64,000 bases of DNA from Eubacterium sp. (GTDB lineage: Bacteria; Bacillota; Clostridia; Lachnospirales; Lachnospiraceae). The stretch is taken from contig JAGBNF010000007.1 of assembly GCA_017634555.1 (NCBI GenBank), positions 1 through 64,000 on the forward strand, given 5' to 3'. Below, piece after piece: positions 26,689-35,779 of the stretch (its first letter is position 1; each line of letters opens with the position of its first letter). The notes under the pieces were generated by a model. It saw nothing but the letters and a program-made list of their open reading frames with translations. It was not told the origin of the DNA and made no database searches. The position numbers and the translations under genes are program-made.

Positions 26689-27674
26689 TTACTGTTCTAT
26701 TCCAGGATTGAACTGATCATATCCGTAATACTTAAGTGAAAGCTCAAGCAGCTTTCCGTTATCGTTTAATTCCTTAAGTGCTCCGTCTACAGCTGCCGTA
26801 AGCTCATCATTTCCCTTCTCGATAATTGCATATGTAGGTACCGAGAATGAGTAGTAGAACTTAAGCTGATCATTGAATTCATGATAAGGACCGTCTTCAG
26901 CTTCAACTACCGATGTCCATACTGTATATGGTAACGGTGACCACTGATATCTGCCTTCTGCTACGAACTGATACTGATCACCTTGGAAAGCATTGCTGTT
27001 TGTATATTCAAACTTAAGTGGGCTGTCCGGATGTTCTTCGTTATACTTGTCATACTGGAATGTCATTCCGTCACCTACCATAAGAGGTATTCCCTCAGCT
27101 CCGTCAGCAGCTATTTTTTCAAGTGTGTCATACTTTTCTGCATTTTCTGCTGCTACGAATATCCACTCGGTGAAGCCCCCAGAGGATTTGTTGGGATATT
27201 GTAGTTCTCAGCTCTCTTATCCGTATAGAACGCATTTGACAGAACCAGCTGATATACTCCGGTCTCAAGTGCCGTATAGTTTGCATCCTGTGCTCCTTCG
27301 TTAAATTCGAATTCATACTGTGGAAGAAGCTCATCAACTGCCTGTATTACTTCAACCTCATAACCTACAAGCTTGTCGTTCTCATCGTGATATGACCAAG
27401 GCTTGTAATTCTGTAATGTTCCTACCTGAATTACTGTAACCTCTCCGTCAGCTGCTGCCTCTGTATCGGCAGTCTCTGTATCAGCGGCCTGTGTATCTGC
27501 TTCCTGTGAATCTGCAGTCTGTGTATCTGCTGACTGCTCATTGGCAGCTGCCTGTGTATTCTTTGCTGCCTCATCTTCCTTAGCTGACCCGTTCTCTCCG
27601 CATCCTGCGAATACTGATAATCCAAGTGCTGCAGATAAAACAATTGCAGCTGTTCTTTTAATATTCTTTCTCAT
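26689..27674 (-). pseudogene. Amino-acid ABC transporter binding lipoprotein, frameshifted
   Basis: A single-base frameshift splits the gene. The first part (27674 to about 27180) has a lipoprotein signal with lipobox LSVFAGC, a repetitive Thr/Ala/Asp/Glu linker (TADSQEADTQAAD), then an SBP_bac_3 start VGTLQNYKPWSYHDE. At the five-G run on the minus strand (C-run 27176-27180) the frame is lost and a stop follows within nine codons. With one extra G the protein continues as LGGFTEWIFVAAENAEKYD into GDGMTFQYDKY, ending DQFNPGIEQ at 26689, about 328 residues. This may be a sequencing error, a true mutation or a slippage switch. The rest of the operon looks intact, favouring error or a switch. 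Confidence 0.85.
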
Positions 27675-27705
27675 TATTTTTCCCTCCGTAAATTGCTTTG
27701 ATTTC

Positions 27706-28065
27706 TTATCTTGCTGTATATGCTGCTATTTTTCCAAGCAGCTCATCTATATCTCCTGTCTGCTCCAGTACATTTATTCCGTTAGATTTCAAAATCCTGA
27801 ACGGGAAATTACCTATATGCTTAACGATCAGGTAACTGCATTCATTCAGTTTTTTTACCAGACCTTCGATATATTCTTTGTCATGACCGTGACATCCCGG
27901 ATTATCAATATCAGGAGATTGACTCTCTGTAATGACCTCTCCTTCTCTTTTGATTCTCCCTCCGGATATTTCTGCAAGAACAAATCTGTTCGCTCTTCCG
28001 AAATTCACATCACTGGTTATTCCGTCATCTGTTGCTACGGCAACCTTTATCATGTCTGCACTCAT
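27706..28065 (-). CDS. NifX/NafY-like cofactor-binding protein
   Basis: Encodes about 119 residues from the ATG at 28065, which lies 8 bases after GGAGG; the upstream GTG and ATG overlap that site. The whole protein is one dinitrogenase iron-molybdenum cofactor domain (IKVAVATDDGITSDVNFGRANRFVLAEI), as in NifX, NafY and the C-terminus of many NifB proteins. These bind or carry NifB-co or the finished cofactor. A GCHGHD motif adds His and Cys that could serve as ligands. It is the first gene of the operon, 31 bases before the binding-protein gene, and is the second NifX-like domain encoded here; the other is fused to NifB. Confidence 0.88.
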   Translation of the reverse strand: MSADMIKVAVATDDGITSDVNFGRANRFVLAEISGGRIKREGEVITESQSPDIDNPGCHGHDKEYIEGLVKKLNECSYLIVKHIGNFPFRILKSNGINVLEQTGDIDELLGKIAAYTAR

Positions 28066-28095
28066 ACACATCACCTCCCTCAGTTGACTTTGCCA

Positions 28096-28101
28096 ATTAT
28101 A
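28096..28101 (-). promoter_or_regulatory. Candidate -10 box nearest the nitrogenase-like operon
   Basis: A perfect TATAAT on the minus strand about 30 bases before the NifX-like start. The best -35-like element, TTAACA, is 19 bases away and weak, so an activator may be required if this box is used. No clear operator dyad was found. Confidence 0.4.
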
Positions 28102-28161
28102 AAGGACGTTGATTGAAAAGTGTTAATACCTAAAACCAAGTCCCGATAATAAAAAAAATCT

Positions 28162-28189
28162 ATTATATGAAAAAACTATTACATGCAAA
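28162..28189 (-). promoter_or_regulatory. Alternative promoter of the nitrogenase-like operon
   Basis: On the minus strand TTTGCA (28184-28189) and TATAAT (28162-28167) are 16 bases apart in an A/T-rich tract just downstream of the dapL terminator. The 28075-28323 gap holds only this, the other -10 box and the terminator. Confidence 0.45.
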
Positions 28190-28194
28190 AAATA

Positions 28195-28243
28195 ATAAAA
28201 AAGGCGCTGTACAAACGACTTTCCGTCGAATGTACAACGCCTT
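28195..28243 (-). terminator. Rho-independent terminator of dapL
   Basis: A long stem AAGGCG...CGCCTT spanning 28201-28243, with an inner CGACGGAAAGTCG hairpin, followed by a T-run on the minus strand. It isolates dapL from the nitrogenase-like operon. Confidence 0.92.
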
Positions 28244-28323
28244 GATCAGTTCATATTCTTATAAATTTCCGTTTTTGTAGATTTACTTTTGATAAACTAT
28301 ATATTAATAACAAATCGTATTTA

Positions 28324-29541
28324 TTAGATTTCAGCGATTCTCTTAATTGCCTCAACAGTATTCTCATATGAGCCGAATGCTGTCAGTCTGAAGTAGCCCT
28401 CTCCGCTTGGTCCAAAGCCTGAACCGGGTGTTCCGACTACATTTGCCGTCTCAAGAAGATGATCGAAGAACTCCCATGAAGTCATGTTATCCGGAGTCTT
28501 AAGCCAGATGTATGGTGCATTTACACCACCTGATACAGAGTATCCTGCATTCTTAAGTCCTTCGTAGATAACCTTTGCATTATTCATGTAGTAAGCTATC
28601 TGCTCACGTGTTTCCTTCTGTCCTTCTTCTGAATAAACTGCCTCGCCTGCCTTCTGAACGATGTACGGAGCACCGTTAAACTTTGTTCCGTGACGTCTTG
28701 CCCAGAGTGCATGAAGTGATGCACCTTCTTCGTTCTTGAGGTTCTTAGGGATTACAGTATATCCAAGTCTGAGACCTGTGAAGCCTGCGTTCTTTGAGAA
28801 GCTTCTGATCTCGATAGCACAGTCTCTTGCGCCTTCACACTCAAAGATAGAATGAGGAACTCCATCTTCGCTGATATATGCTTCATAAGCAGCATCATAG
28901 ATGATAACTGCCTTATTCTTTACAGCATAGTCAACCCAGCCCTGAAGCTGATCCTTTGTGATCGTAGCTCCTGTCGGATTGTTAGGGAAGCAGAGATAGA
29001 TAACATCCGGAACTGTTTCAGGGAACTCAGGTGCAAAGCCGTTATCTGCTGTACAAGGCATATATATAACGTTGCTCCAAAGACCTGTTGACTCATCATA
29101 AGTACCGGTTCTTCCTGCCATTACATTTGTATCAACATAAACAGGATATACAGGATCGCAGACTGCAATCTTAACATCCTTTGCAAATATCTCCTGGATA
29201 TTTCCTGAATCACTCTTAGCTCCGTCGCTTATAAAGATCTCATCAGCAGCTACATCTGCTCCGAGAGGCTTATAAACCTTCTCTGCTATAGTATCTCTGA
29301 GAAATGCATAACCGAGATCCGGTGCATAACCCTTGAAAGTCTCTGCTGCAGCCATTTCATCAACAGCACTGTGAAGTGCCTTGATTACTGCAGGGCAAAG
29401 CGGCTGTGTTACATCGCCGATGCCGAGTCTTATAATCTTCTTATCAGGATTTGCTTCACTGAAAGCGGCTACCTTCTTTGCGATAGTTGAGAAAAGATAG
29501 CTTCCCGGAAGCTTCAAATAGTCTTCATTTACCTTAATCAT
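28324..29541 (-). CDS. dapL: LL-diaminopimelate aminotransferase
   Basis: Encodes 405 residues, the length usual for DapL. The enzyme converts tetrahydrodipicolinate and glutamate directly to LL-2,6-diaminopimelate, the short aminotransferase route to lysine and peptidoglycan. The N-terminus MIKVNEDYLKLPGSYLFSTIAKKV and the motif GIGDVTQPL are DapL hallmarks, and the PLP lysine is in SFSKNAGFTGLRLGY. It is a single-gene unit with promoter 29589-29617 and a strong terminator. Confidence 0.96.
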   Translation of the reverse strand: MIKVNEDYLKLPGSYLFSTIAKKVAAFSEANPDKKIIRLGIGDVTQPLCPAVIKALHSAVDEMAAAETFKGYAPDLGYAFLRDTIAEKVYKPLGADVAADEIFISDGAKSDSGNIQEIFAKDVKIAVCDPVYPVYVDTNVMAGRTGTYDESTGLWSNVIYMPCTADNGFAPEFPETVPDVIYLCFPNNPTGATITKDQLQGWVDYAVKNKAVIIYDAAYEAYISEDGVPHSIFECEGARDCAIEIRSFSKNAGFTGLRLGYTVIPKNLKNEEGASLHALWARRHGTKFNGAPYIVQKAGEAVYSEEGQKETREQIAYYMNNAKVIYEGLKNAGYSVSGGVNAPYIWLKTPDNMTSWEFFDHLLETANVVGTPGSGFGPSGEGYFRLTAFGSYENTVEAIKRIAEI

Positions 29542-29588
29542 TTATATTACCCTATACCTTTCAATCGTAAACGATATTACAACCTTGG

Positions 29589-29617
29589 AGTATAGCAATA
29601 TTTTTTGGAAAACACAA
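29589..29617 (-). promoter_or_regulatory. Promoter of dapL
   Basis: On the minus strand TTGTGT (29612-29617) and TATACT (29589-29594) are 17 bases apart, about 50 bases before the dapL start. Confidence 0.6.
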
Positions 29618-29621
29618 TATT

Positions 29622-30704
29622 TTAATACTCACCCAGTAGGTAAGTATTATATTTCAAAAATTCGTCCACCCTCGGGTTTTCAGACTCATAAAGCAGCTTG
29701 GAAACCACCTTACGATTGATTTCCAGAAGATCTCTTATTCCGACAATTGTATATTCCGCTGTACTCAGCCTGAATATTCCATCGATTACCTTTTCAACCT
29801 CCTTAAGCTTTTCCTCCGGAATAGCATCTGCCTCATTCACGCTTTTAAGAAATGATACTCTGTCGATCATTCCGTTTGTTAATATAGCAACCTTTTCAGG
29901 ATCTGTCGGAGCCTCTACCTTGTTGTCCAGATAATCCTCTACCGAAACAGTATCATCACTGCTGTTTATAAATGAGACAAACTGTGTTGTCTCTACTTCA
30001 CCGATATTTCCGGCAATCTTATTTACAACAACCGGATTTGAGAGATCACTGTTCTTCTTCAGGATATCACTTACTCTTTCCCATGAACGCGGTGTTGCAA
30101 ATACCATGCTGTCCGAATCAGCCTTCTGAGTATGAAGAGCAGCCGGCTTAAAATTCAGATAATTGATAACATAGGAATGAACACCGTATGGAATCGCAAA
30201 ATCATTCTTCCAGGTTCTGAAATCAACATCGATATAATGGATCTCGAATCTGTCAGCCAGAGGTCCTGCAAGACGGATATAAACTCCGTCATCATCCTCT
30301 CTGTTTCCCAGTCCGATAACAAATGTACCCTCCGGAAGATTGTACTGACCGACGCGGCGGTCAAGGATAAGCTGGTAAGCCGCAACCTGCACTCTCTTCG
30401 GGCAGGATGTTATCTCATCCAGCAGGAGTATCGTCTTTTTACCGTCACGCTCCTCATCAGGGAGAACCTCCGGTGAGAGCCAGCGTGTTTTTGTTCGGTC
30501 TTCATTAGGATAGATAAGTCCTCCTATCTCAACCTCTGACATCTGAGCTAATCTTAGATCTATAACCTTGTATCCGAGCTCAGCTCCGATCTGCTTTACA
30601 ACCTGTGATTTTCCCACACCCGGAGCACCAAGTCCGAGTATTGCATGCCGCAGTTCATTTTCTATATTAAACTTTACACATTCCTTAAATTCCCTGAGAT
30701 TCAT
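29622..30704 (-). CDS. MoxR-type AAA+ ATPase
   Basis: Encodes 360 residues. Walker A GAPGVGKSQ (about 26-34), Walker B KKTILLLDEITSC and sensor region GTFVIGLGNRED mark a MoxR-family ATPase. These remodel or activate partner proteins and typically work with a von Willebrand A-domain protein (RavA-ViaA, NorQ-NorD, CoxD-CoxE are known pairs). The partner is encoded just upstream, with a 4-base ATGA overlap. The gene ends a five-gene run that starts with a radical SAM enzyme at 34372. Confidence 0.92.
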   Translation of the reverse strand: MNLREFKECVKFNIENELRHAILGLGAPGVGKSQVVKQIGAELGYKVIDLRLAQMSEVEIGGLIYPNEDRTKTRWLSPEVLPDEERDGKKTILLLDEITSCPKRVQVAAYQLILDRRVGQYNLPEGTFVIGLGNREDDDGVYIRLAGPLADRFEIHYIDVDFRTWKNDFAIPYGVHSYVINYLNFKPAALHTQKADSDSMVFATPRSWERVSDILKKNSDLSNPVVVNKIAGNIGEVETTQFVSFINSSDDTVSVEDYLDNKVEAPTDPEKVAILTNGMIDRVSFLKSVNEADAIPEEKLKEVEKVIDGIFRLSTAEYTIVGIRDLLEINRKVVSKLLYESENPRVDEFLKYNTYLLGEY

Positions 30705-32056
30705 AGCCTTGCTAACCTTCCTATTTTGTTATTTTCCTCTATATCCGCACCATTCTCGCTTATTACAAGAATAGTCTTTTTCTTCAGATTTCCCACAGGT
30801 TCTGTGACTTCTCCATAGTATCCGTCCGTAAGAATGATCATTACCTGAGGTTTTATACGGTTCTCCCTGATGTATTTATATACACAGTTTATATCCGTTC
30901 CGCCCGAATGCTTTGCCAGACATTCAAGTATTTCTTCCTTATGTCGTATATCTTTATATACATCTGTTACCGACGTATCCCAGAATGCTATGTTGAAATT
31001 ACATTCAAACTGCTTTGATATGCGGTATAGCTGTGTCATAAACTGAGACATTTCTTCTCTTGATATCGAACCGGACGAGTCAACAAACGCCCATATATCA
31101 CCCAGATCATCGTATATTTTACCGATTCCCGGAACGATCAGATCCATGTGTATATATTTTCTTTCGGGCGTAAAGTATGAGCTTTCCTCATCCTCTCTTT
31201 CCTGCATGAAATCATACAGCAGTCTGTTCCACGGCAGTCTTTTGGTTTCAACCAGAGTCAACGCTTCGGCAGGAAGGTAAGTGCTGTCACCCAGTCCTCT
31301 CTTCTTGATGGTATCCTTCAGGAGTTCCCTCACCTTAATTTCACACACTTCCAGTTCCGCATCAGATAGTGCATCCGGTGCAGCCAGATCTCTCATCGGA
31401 AGCTCCATCTTCTTACCACCCATAGCTTTGGCTTTTCCGGAAAGATATTCACTTTCGGTTTTTAATTTGTCATACAGCTCTTCTGTATAGTCATACCAAT
31501 AAATCTGCTTTACGAAAACTCCCTTCTCCGGTCTTTCGAATTTAACTATTTTAGGAAGCTGATACTTAAGTCTGTCCAAGTTATGATTCACAACACCGTC
31601 AGCCGCAATATTCCAGATCAGCGGATCTCGGTCTAAGCCTCTTTTCCAGTGAAGCAGCAATATATGATACACCTCATGCAGAAGCACATAATTCCGCTCA
31701 CCTTCTTTAAGCGTACGAAAGAAATCCGGATTATAACGGATGCATTTCCCGTTGGTGCATGCCGTAGGAACACTCTTATCTTCAATGATTGGGATCTTCA
31801 TCAGGATATCACCGTAGAAAGGCTTTACACGCATCATTTCAACCTTAAACTTTGAAATACCGCGTCTTATATCCTCGTCAGTCTGATTAGTTGACGTCCA
31901 GCCCTTACTTGACTTACTCGGCTTACTTGTCCTGCCTGAATTCCTTTCTTCACGCGGCTTTGAAGCCTCCGACATAACCTTAGAAATGTCATCCAGCCCC
32001 TTTATTAATCCTTCTGCAGTTTGTTCTAATATTTTCTGTAAAATATCTCCAAGCAT
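30701..32056 (-). CDS. vWA-domain protein with metallopeptidase motif (MoxR partner)
   Basis: Encodes 451 residues. Near residue 130 the segment YVLLHEVYHILLLHW contains HExxH, the zinc-binding motif of metallopeptidases, as in the DUF2201/VWA-like putative peptidases. The C-terminal part is a von Willebrand A domain with an intact MIDAS DxSxS (FVDSSGSIS, about residue 325) and TDGYYGEV. The N-terminus is charged and Ser/Lys-rich. MoxR is translationally coupled downstream. Proteolysis controlled by an AAA+ partner is the plausible activity, with the target unknown. Confidence 0.88.
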   Translation of the reverse strand: MLGDILQKILEQTAEGLIKGLDDISKVMSEASKPREERNSGRTSKPSKSSKGWTSTNQTDEDIRRGISKFKVEMMRVKPFYGDILMKIPIIEDKSVPTACTNGKCIRYNPDFFRTLKEGERNYVLLHEVYHILLLHWKRGLDRDPLIWNIAADGVVNHNLDRLKYQLPKIVKFERPEKGVFVKQIYWYDYTEELYDKLKTESEYLSGKAKAMGGKKMELPMRDLAAPDALSDAELEVCEIKVRELLKDTIKKRGLGDSTYLPAEALTLVETKRLPWNRLLYDFMQEREDEESSYFTPERKYIHMDLIVPGIGKIYDDLGDIWAFVDSSGSISREEMSQFMTQLYRISKQFECNFNIAFWDTSVTDVYKDIRHKEEILECLAKHSGGTDINCVYKYIRENRIKPQVMIILTDGYYGEVTEPVGNLKKKTILVISENGADIEENNKIGRLARL

Positions 32057-32081
32057 CTTTAGCCCTATCTATAACCAATAA

Positions 32082-33137
32082 TTAACTGAGAATCAGCGGG
32101 AGCTTATATTTCACTGCCACCATTTCACGAATATCCGCATCCGGTACATTTCCCTCTGCATCAACTATATGCTCGATATGAAGGATTTCCGTATAATCAT
32201 AATCAATATGTTTCACCTCGGGATTCAGATATTTTTCCCTGTAAACATAATAGTCCTTGCCCTGATAAACAACCTTCGTAAGGTCACCGAAGAAAGCATA
32301 GCCGCACATTACACGAAATGCGACACTTACTCTTCCGTTATTCTCTATAACTGAATTTTCATCATAGACCATTAAAAATATGGTACTCGGCACTTGCTTA
32401 GCTCCAACCCTTACAGCTCTCTCAAAGTTCTCCTCGCTGCCTTTATCGTATAACCACTTTTGATCCGTATGAAGCAGCATATCTACATATAGTTTTCTGA
32501 AATCCTTATTACAATCATCAGCAGTCTGTCTTACAACAGGCGTTCCCTGGAAAGGAAGCTCCACTAAAGATCCCTTGCCGCTTTGTGGTGATTTCAATTC
32601 TTTCAGCTTATACGCATCCATATCCGTCGTAAAGTACAGGGATTTCATAGCCTTGTCTATCTTTCTGGGTTTTCTGTAAAACCCAAATCCCGAACATATA
32701 TCTGCAAATTCCTCAAGAATATCAAATCCCGGAGTCAGAAGTCTGGTCTGTCCGGCAAAAAGAGGAATGCTATTGCTCCATATCATCTCGTAATCAGCCT
32801 TGCTGAGTGACCTTTTTAGAACTATGGATGGCGGATTCATTTTTCCTATAGCCAGGTTAAATGCACCATTTTCCATAATCTTAAGGCTTTCCGGGAGAAT
32901 GACCTTTTCCAGATTTTCACTGTTACAAAATGCATTTACACCTATTTCTTCAATTCCCTCGGATATCATTATTGTCTTTACCGAATCACCGGCATATACG
33001 CCTCCGCCGATCCTTCGTATCCTGTAGCCGTTAACCTCGGCAGGAATAACCAGCGTTTCCGATCTGTCATTGAGAGAGATAAGGGTTTCATTCAGTATCA
33101 GATATTTTTCATCCGAATAGCTTGATGTCTCTAGCAT
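32082..33137 (-). CDS. Protein with LRR_5-type N-terminus and unknown C-terminal domain
   Basis: Encodes 351 residues. Residues about 20-100 carry leucine-rich repeats of the BspA/LRR_5 kind (VKTIMISEGIEEIGVNAF, LEKVILPESLKIMENGAF). The other 230 residues are unrecognised, with FFGDLTKVVYQGKDYYVYREKY near the C-terminus. There is no signal peptide, so unlike many LRR_5 proteins it should be cytoplasmic. It overlaps the preceding small gene by 7 bases and is 25 bases from the vWA/metallopeptidase gene. Presenting or recognising the target of the MoxR-vWA pair is a possibility inferred from context. Confidence 0.75.
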   Translation of the reverse strand: MLETSSYSDEKYLILNETLISLNDRSETLVIPAEVNGYRIRRIGGGVYAGDSVKTIMISEGIEEIGVNAFCNSENLEKVILPESLKIMENGAFNLAIGKMNPPSIVLKRSLSKADYEMIWSNSIPLFAGQTRLLTPGFDILEEFADICSGFGFYRKPRKIDKAMKSLYFTTDMDAYKLKELKSPQSGKGSLVELPFQGTPVVRQTADDCNKDFRKLYVDMLLHTDQKWLYDKGSEENFERAVRVGAKQVPSTIFLMVYDENSVIENNGRVSVAFRVMCGYAFFGDLTKVVYQGKDYYVYREKYLNPEVKHIDYDYTEILHIEHIVDAEGNVPDADIREMVAVKYKLPLILS

Positions 33138-33406
33138 CTTCTGGCCTCCCTCTCAAGTCTTTCACGTCCGTCACGTATAGCTGAGCTTAGCTCTTCTTCC
33201 GTCACAAGTGTGCCTCTTTTCTTCTGTCCAAGCTCTGCGGCCTCTCGTGATGTCTGAATTAATTCTCTGACAACTTTCAGAAGCTCATCATCAACTTCAT
33301 CCTTCTGCAGAATACGGAGCAGCTCGGTAAGAGAACTCTTTACATTATCCTCATGGCCGCTGGCTATTATTCTGGATATAAAAACTCTGATTTCCTCTGC
33401 TGTCAT
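33131..33406 (-). CDS. Small helical protein of the MoxR-vWA operon
   Basis: Encodes 91 residues, highly charged and predicted helical throughout (VKSSLTELLRILQKDEVDDELLKVVRELIQ), ending in Arg-rich DGRERLEREARRC. No known domain and no membrane segment. Position between the radical SAM gene and the LRR gene, overlapping the latter, implies it is an accessory subunit of that system. Confidence 0.65.
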   Translation of the reverse strand: MTAEEIRVFISRIIASGHEDNVKSSLTELLRILQKDEVDDELLKVVRELIQTSREAAELGQKKRGTLVTEEELSSAIRDGRERLEREARRC

Positions 33407-33430
33407 AATCTGTTCCTTTCTTCAATCACA

Positions 33431-34372
33431 TTAAAACCGCTTTATCAGCTCCGCATTTTCTCCATATCCTGTTCTCAGTTCATTATCGGACGTATATACA
33501 AGTCCTCTCGCAAAGTCCGGACCTCCGAACTCTGTTTCACGACCGTAAAAATGTACTATCCGCCCGCTGCTTGCCGCATAGATGCCATCAGTACAATGAC
33601 AGTATTCATAGTCCCTGAAACATTTTCTAAATAAGATATCCGGATCCTTACTGTCCAGTACTTCCATGTAGGATACGCGGTTCATTTCGGTATATGGGTT
33701 GATCGGCATGACCGTTACAAATCCTACCTTCGGAACTCTCACTCTGTCAGCAAATTCCATGAATCTCTTTGCTTCTTCCTTGGTTCCTATTCCATCCTTC
33801 AGAAGAAGACAATTAAATACAAATAGTCTTTTATCCTTAACGCTTCCGACAATTTCAGCAAGTTCCTCCTCTGTCGGAACATCCAGATTAAAATATCTTC
33901 TGTTAATAGCATCATCATAATGATGCCTGCTTATATGTATCGTGTCAATAAAAAGGTACTTTCGTATCTTACGCATTTCGCTGAGACCGATTCCGTTTGT
34001 ATTTATGCTTAACTGCATTTCAAGACCGAATATCTCAAATACCGCTTCAACAATCTCGTTAAGCAGAGATATATCCGTAAATGGCTCCCCACCGGTTATT
34101 GATATCGTACTTATGATATCCCTTTTCTTCAGCTCCAGAAGCGCCTGTCTCAGCTTTTCAATATCGAGAAATCCTGTATTCGATACAGTGTTCACCGCAA
34201 CACAAAAAGGACACCCTCCCGCACAGAACTGCGTAGGGCATATAGACAGTTTGATCGTAAATGGCGGCTCCTTCTCAAAATACGGACCTCCATCCTTCGA
34301 ACAGCCGTAATTCTTGAGCCTGACCGTCTTACCGAAAATATCTAATTCTTTTACTGCTTGGATTTCCTTCAC
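33431..34372 (-). CDS. Radical SAM enzyme
   Basis: Encodes 313 residues from a GTG start with AAGGGG six bases before it. The cluster motif CX3CX2C is in FCAGGCPFC (about residues 52-60), followed by SITGGEPFTDISLL, the GGE SAM-binding motif. No second cluster motif (SPASM) is obvious, although several C-terminal cysteines occur (CFRDYEYCHC). Reaction and substrate unknown. As first gene of the MoxR-vWA run it may modify one of the partners, or simply share the transcript. Confidence 0.85.
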   Translation of the reverse strand: MKEIQAVKELDIFGKTVRLKNYGCSKDGGPYFEKEPPFTIKLSICPTQFCAGGCPFCVAVNTVSNTGFLDIEKLRQALLELKKRDIISTISITGGEPFTDISLLNEIVEAVFEIFGLEMQLSINTNGIGLSEMRKIRKYLFIDTIHISRHHYDDAINRRYFNLDVPTEEELAEIVGSVKDKRLFVFNCLLLKDGIGTKEEAKRFMEFADRVRVPKVGFVTVMPINPYTEMNRVSYMEVLDSKDPDILFRKCFRDYEYCHCTDGIYAASSGRIVHFYGRETEFGGPDFARGLVYTSDNELRTGYGENAELIKRF

Positions 34373-34387
34373 TTAATCCCCTTTGAT

Positions 34388-34418
34388 TCCGGTAACAAAT
34401 TTTAATAGTTTTACCGGA
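34388..34418. repeat. Hairpin between the gntR-like and radical SAM genes
   Basis: TCCGGTAA (34388-34395) and TTACCGGA (34411-34418) form an 8-bp stem. There is no T-run on the minus strand, so read-through from the ABC operon into the radical SAM run is possible. Confidence 0.6.
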
Positions 34419-34422
34419 TTGA

Positions 34423-34788
34423 TCAGAATAGCATTTTCATTATATCACTTAATTCCTCAAAAGAAATATTATTCATTTTTGCCTTATCCACCGCATCAGA
34501 AAGAAGCGCCTCGATCTGCCTGAGATTTTCCTCCTTCAGGAACTCGGCATTCTGCGCCTTAACAAAGCTACCCTTTCCTGTATAGGTTTCGATAAACCCA
34601 TCACGCTCCAGTTCCTCATAGGCACGCTTCGTTGTAATAAGACTTATACGCATCTGCATTGCCAGATTACGCATCGAAGGGAGAGCCTCCCCGGGGGCAA
34701 GCTCTCCACTCATTATCATTGCTTTTATTTGATTAACGATCTGAAGATATATCGGATCGTTAGAAGAATTTGAAATTATTATATCCAT
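34423..34788 (-). CDS. GntR-family regulator, YtrA-like
   Basis: Encodes 121 residues, the short form typical of the YtrA subfamily. Residues about 10-75 form a winged helix (PIYLQIVNQIKAMIMSGELA, then PSMRNLAMQMRISLITTKRAYEELER), followed by a 45-residue helical tail for dimerisation. YtrA-type regulators repress their own ABC transporter operon, usually from the first gene; here it is the last gene of the operon beginning at 38278. The palindrome inside the operon promoter (38354-38365) is the likely operator. Confidence 0.9.
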   Translation of the reverse strand: MDIIISNSSNDPIYLQIVNQIKAMIMSGELAPGEALPSMRNLAMQMRISLITTKRAYEELERDGFIETYTGKGSFVKAQNAEFLKEENLRQIEALLSDAVDKAKMNNISFEELSDIMKMLF

Positions 34789-34804
34789 AGACTCAAGTCC
34801 TTTA

Positions 34805-35779
34805 TTAACCTTCCTTAGTCACAGATTCTTCACGGTGCCTGGCACCTTTTTTAGCCATATATATCCAGCATGGAATTCCGAGAATCAGTGATGATGCAAT
34901 CAAACATAGTCCCATCTGAAAATTTTTTCCATCAACATTTTCCTCTGAAAGGAAGATGGATGCTAGTGGATTACATATGGTATCGATCACTGCATGAGCG
35001 ATGATAGGGGCTATAACCGAATCTGTCATCTTTCGGAACATCTGCAGCATTGCTCCTGCTCCTATACAGAATACACACATGAGAAGAATATTTGTAACCG
35101 GGAATCCCGGTGCACCCTTACCAAAGTTCAGTCCTATCGTTATAAGAGGCGGTATATGCCAGAGTCCCCATATGATTCCACCGATTATTATGGAACCGTG
35201 AAGCCCTGTAAGCTTCTCCAGTTTATCATACAGGAAGGCTCTCCATCCCAGTTCCTCTCCGATCAGAATAAATGCCGCTGTATATGTTCCTATACTGTAT
35301 AGTGAAAATGCTGCTATCACTTCAAGAACCCCGCCCTCTGCTTTTACAGTAAAGCCGGCTCCCAGAACTATGGTTATAAATATACAGTTTAGGATTCCAA
35401 AAAGGATAGAAAGAATAACCGATAATAAATATCCTTTAAAATGTCCCGTAAACTTCGGAAAGAGTATATCATCTCTGAATCCTTCATGAAAGATATATCT
35501 TGTTGCTATACATCCAATCGCAGGGCTGAAGGCGGCCAGGTAATAGAATAACATTTCAAGTCCTGTCTTAACTTGTCCCGTATCGTCGTATGCCATCCAT
35601 GCAAAGGTAAACATCAGTCCGAAGGTGATGAGAAGAAACCCGCATATTTCCTTAACTATTTCCTTCTTGGTAAAACTGTCAGAATCTCTGTATTTCTTCT
35701 TTTCCCTCTTTTCTTTGTATAAAGAAATCTCTTTATAAATATCGGATGCTGTACTATCAATACTTTTATCAGTTGTCAT
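34805..35779 (-). CDS. CPBP-family intramembrane metalloprotease
   Basis: Encodes 324 residues with about eight hydrophobic segments. The Abi/CPBP motifs are visible: motif 1 GEELGWRAFLYDKL (EExxxR), motif 2 IIWGLWHIPP and motif 3 IAHAVIDT, providing the Glu and His residues that bind zinc in CaaX-type proteases. These act in CaaX processing or bacteriocin immunity. Its start overlaps the ABC permease stop by 11 bases, linking it to the exporter. Near the 3' end the palindrome GGTGCCTGGCACC (34834-34846) is part of the coding sequence and encodes KKGARH, so a REP-like element seems to have become the C-terminus. Confidence 0.88.
   Translation of the reverse strand: MTTDKSIDSTASDIYKEISLYKEKREKKKYRDSDSFTKKEIVKEICGFLLITFGLMFTFAWMAYDDTGQVKTGLEMLFYYLAAFSPAIGCIATRYIFHEGFRDDILFPKFTGHFKGYLLSVILSILFGILNCIFITIVLGAGFTVKAEGGVLEVIAAFSLYSIGTYTAAFILIGEELGWRAFLYDKLEKLTGLHGSIIIGGIIWGLWHIPPLITIGLNFGKGAPGFPVTNILLMCVFCIGAGAMLQMFRKMTDSVIAPIIAHAVIDTICNPLASIFLSEENVDGKNFQMGLCLIASSLILGIPCWIYMAKKGARHREESVTKEG

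Noticed and set aside
27128..27337. Separate small minus-strand gene in the middle of the binding protein
   Set aside because: It is the third reading frame across the frameshift region; the true continuation lies in the other frame, which keeps the SBP_bac_3 sequence.
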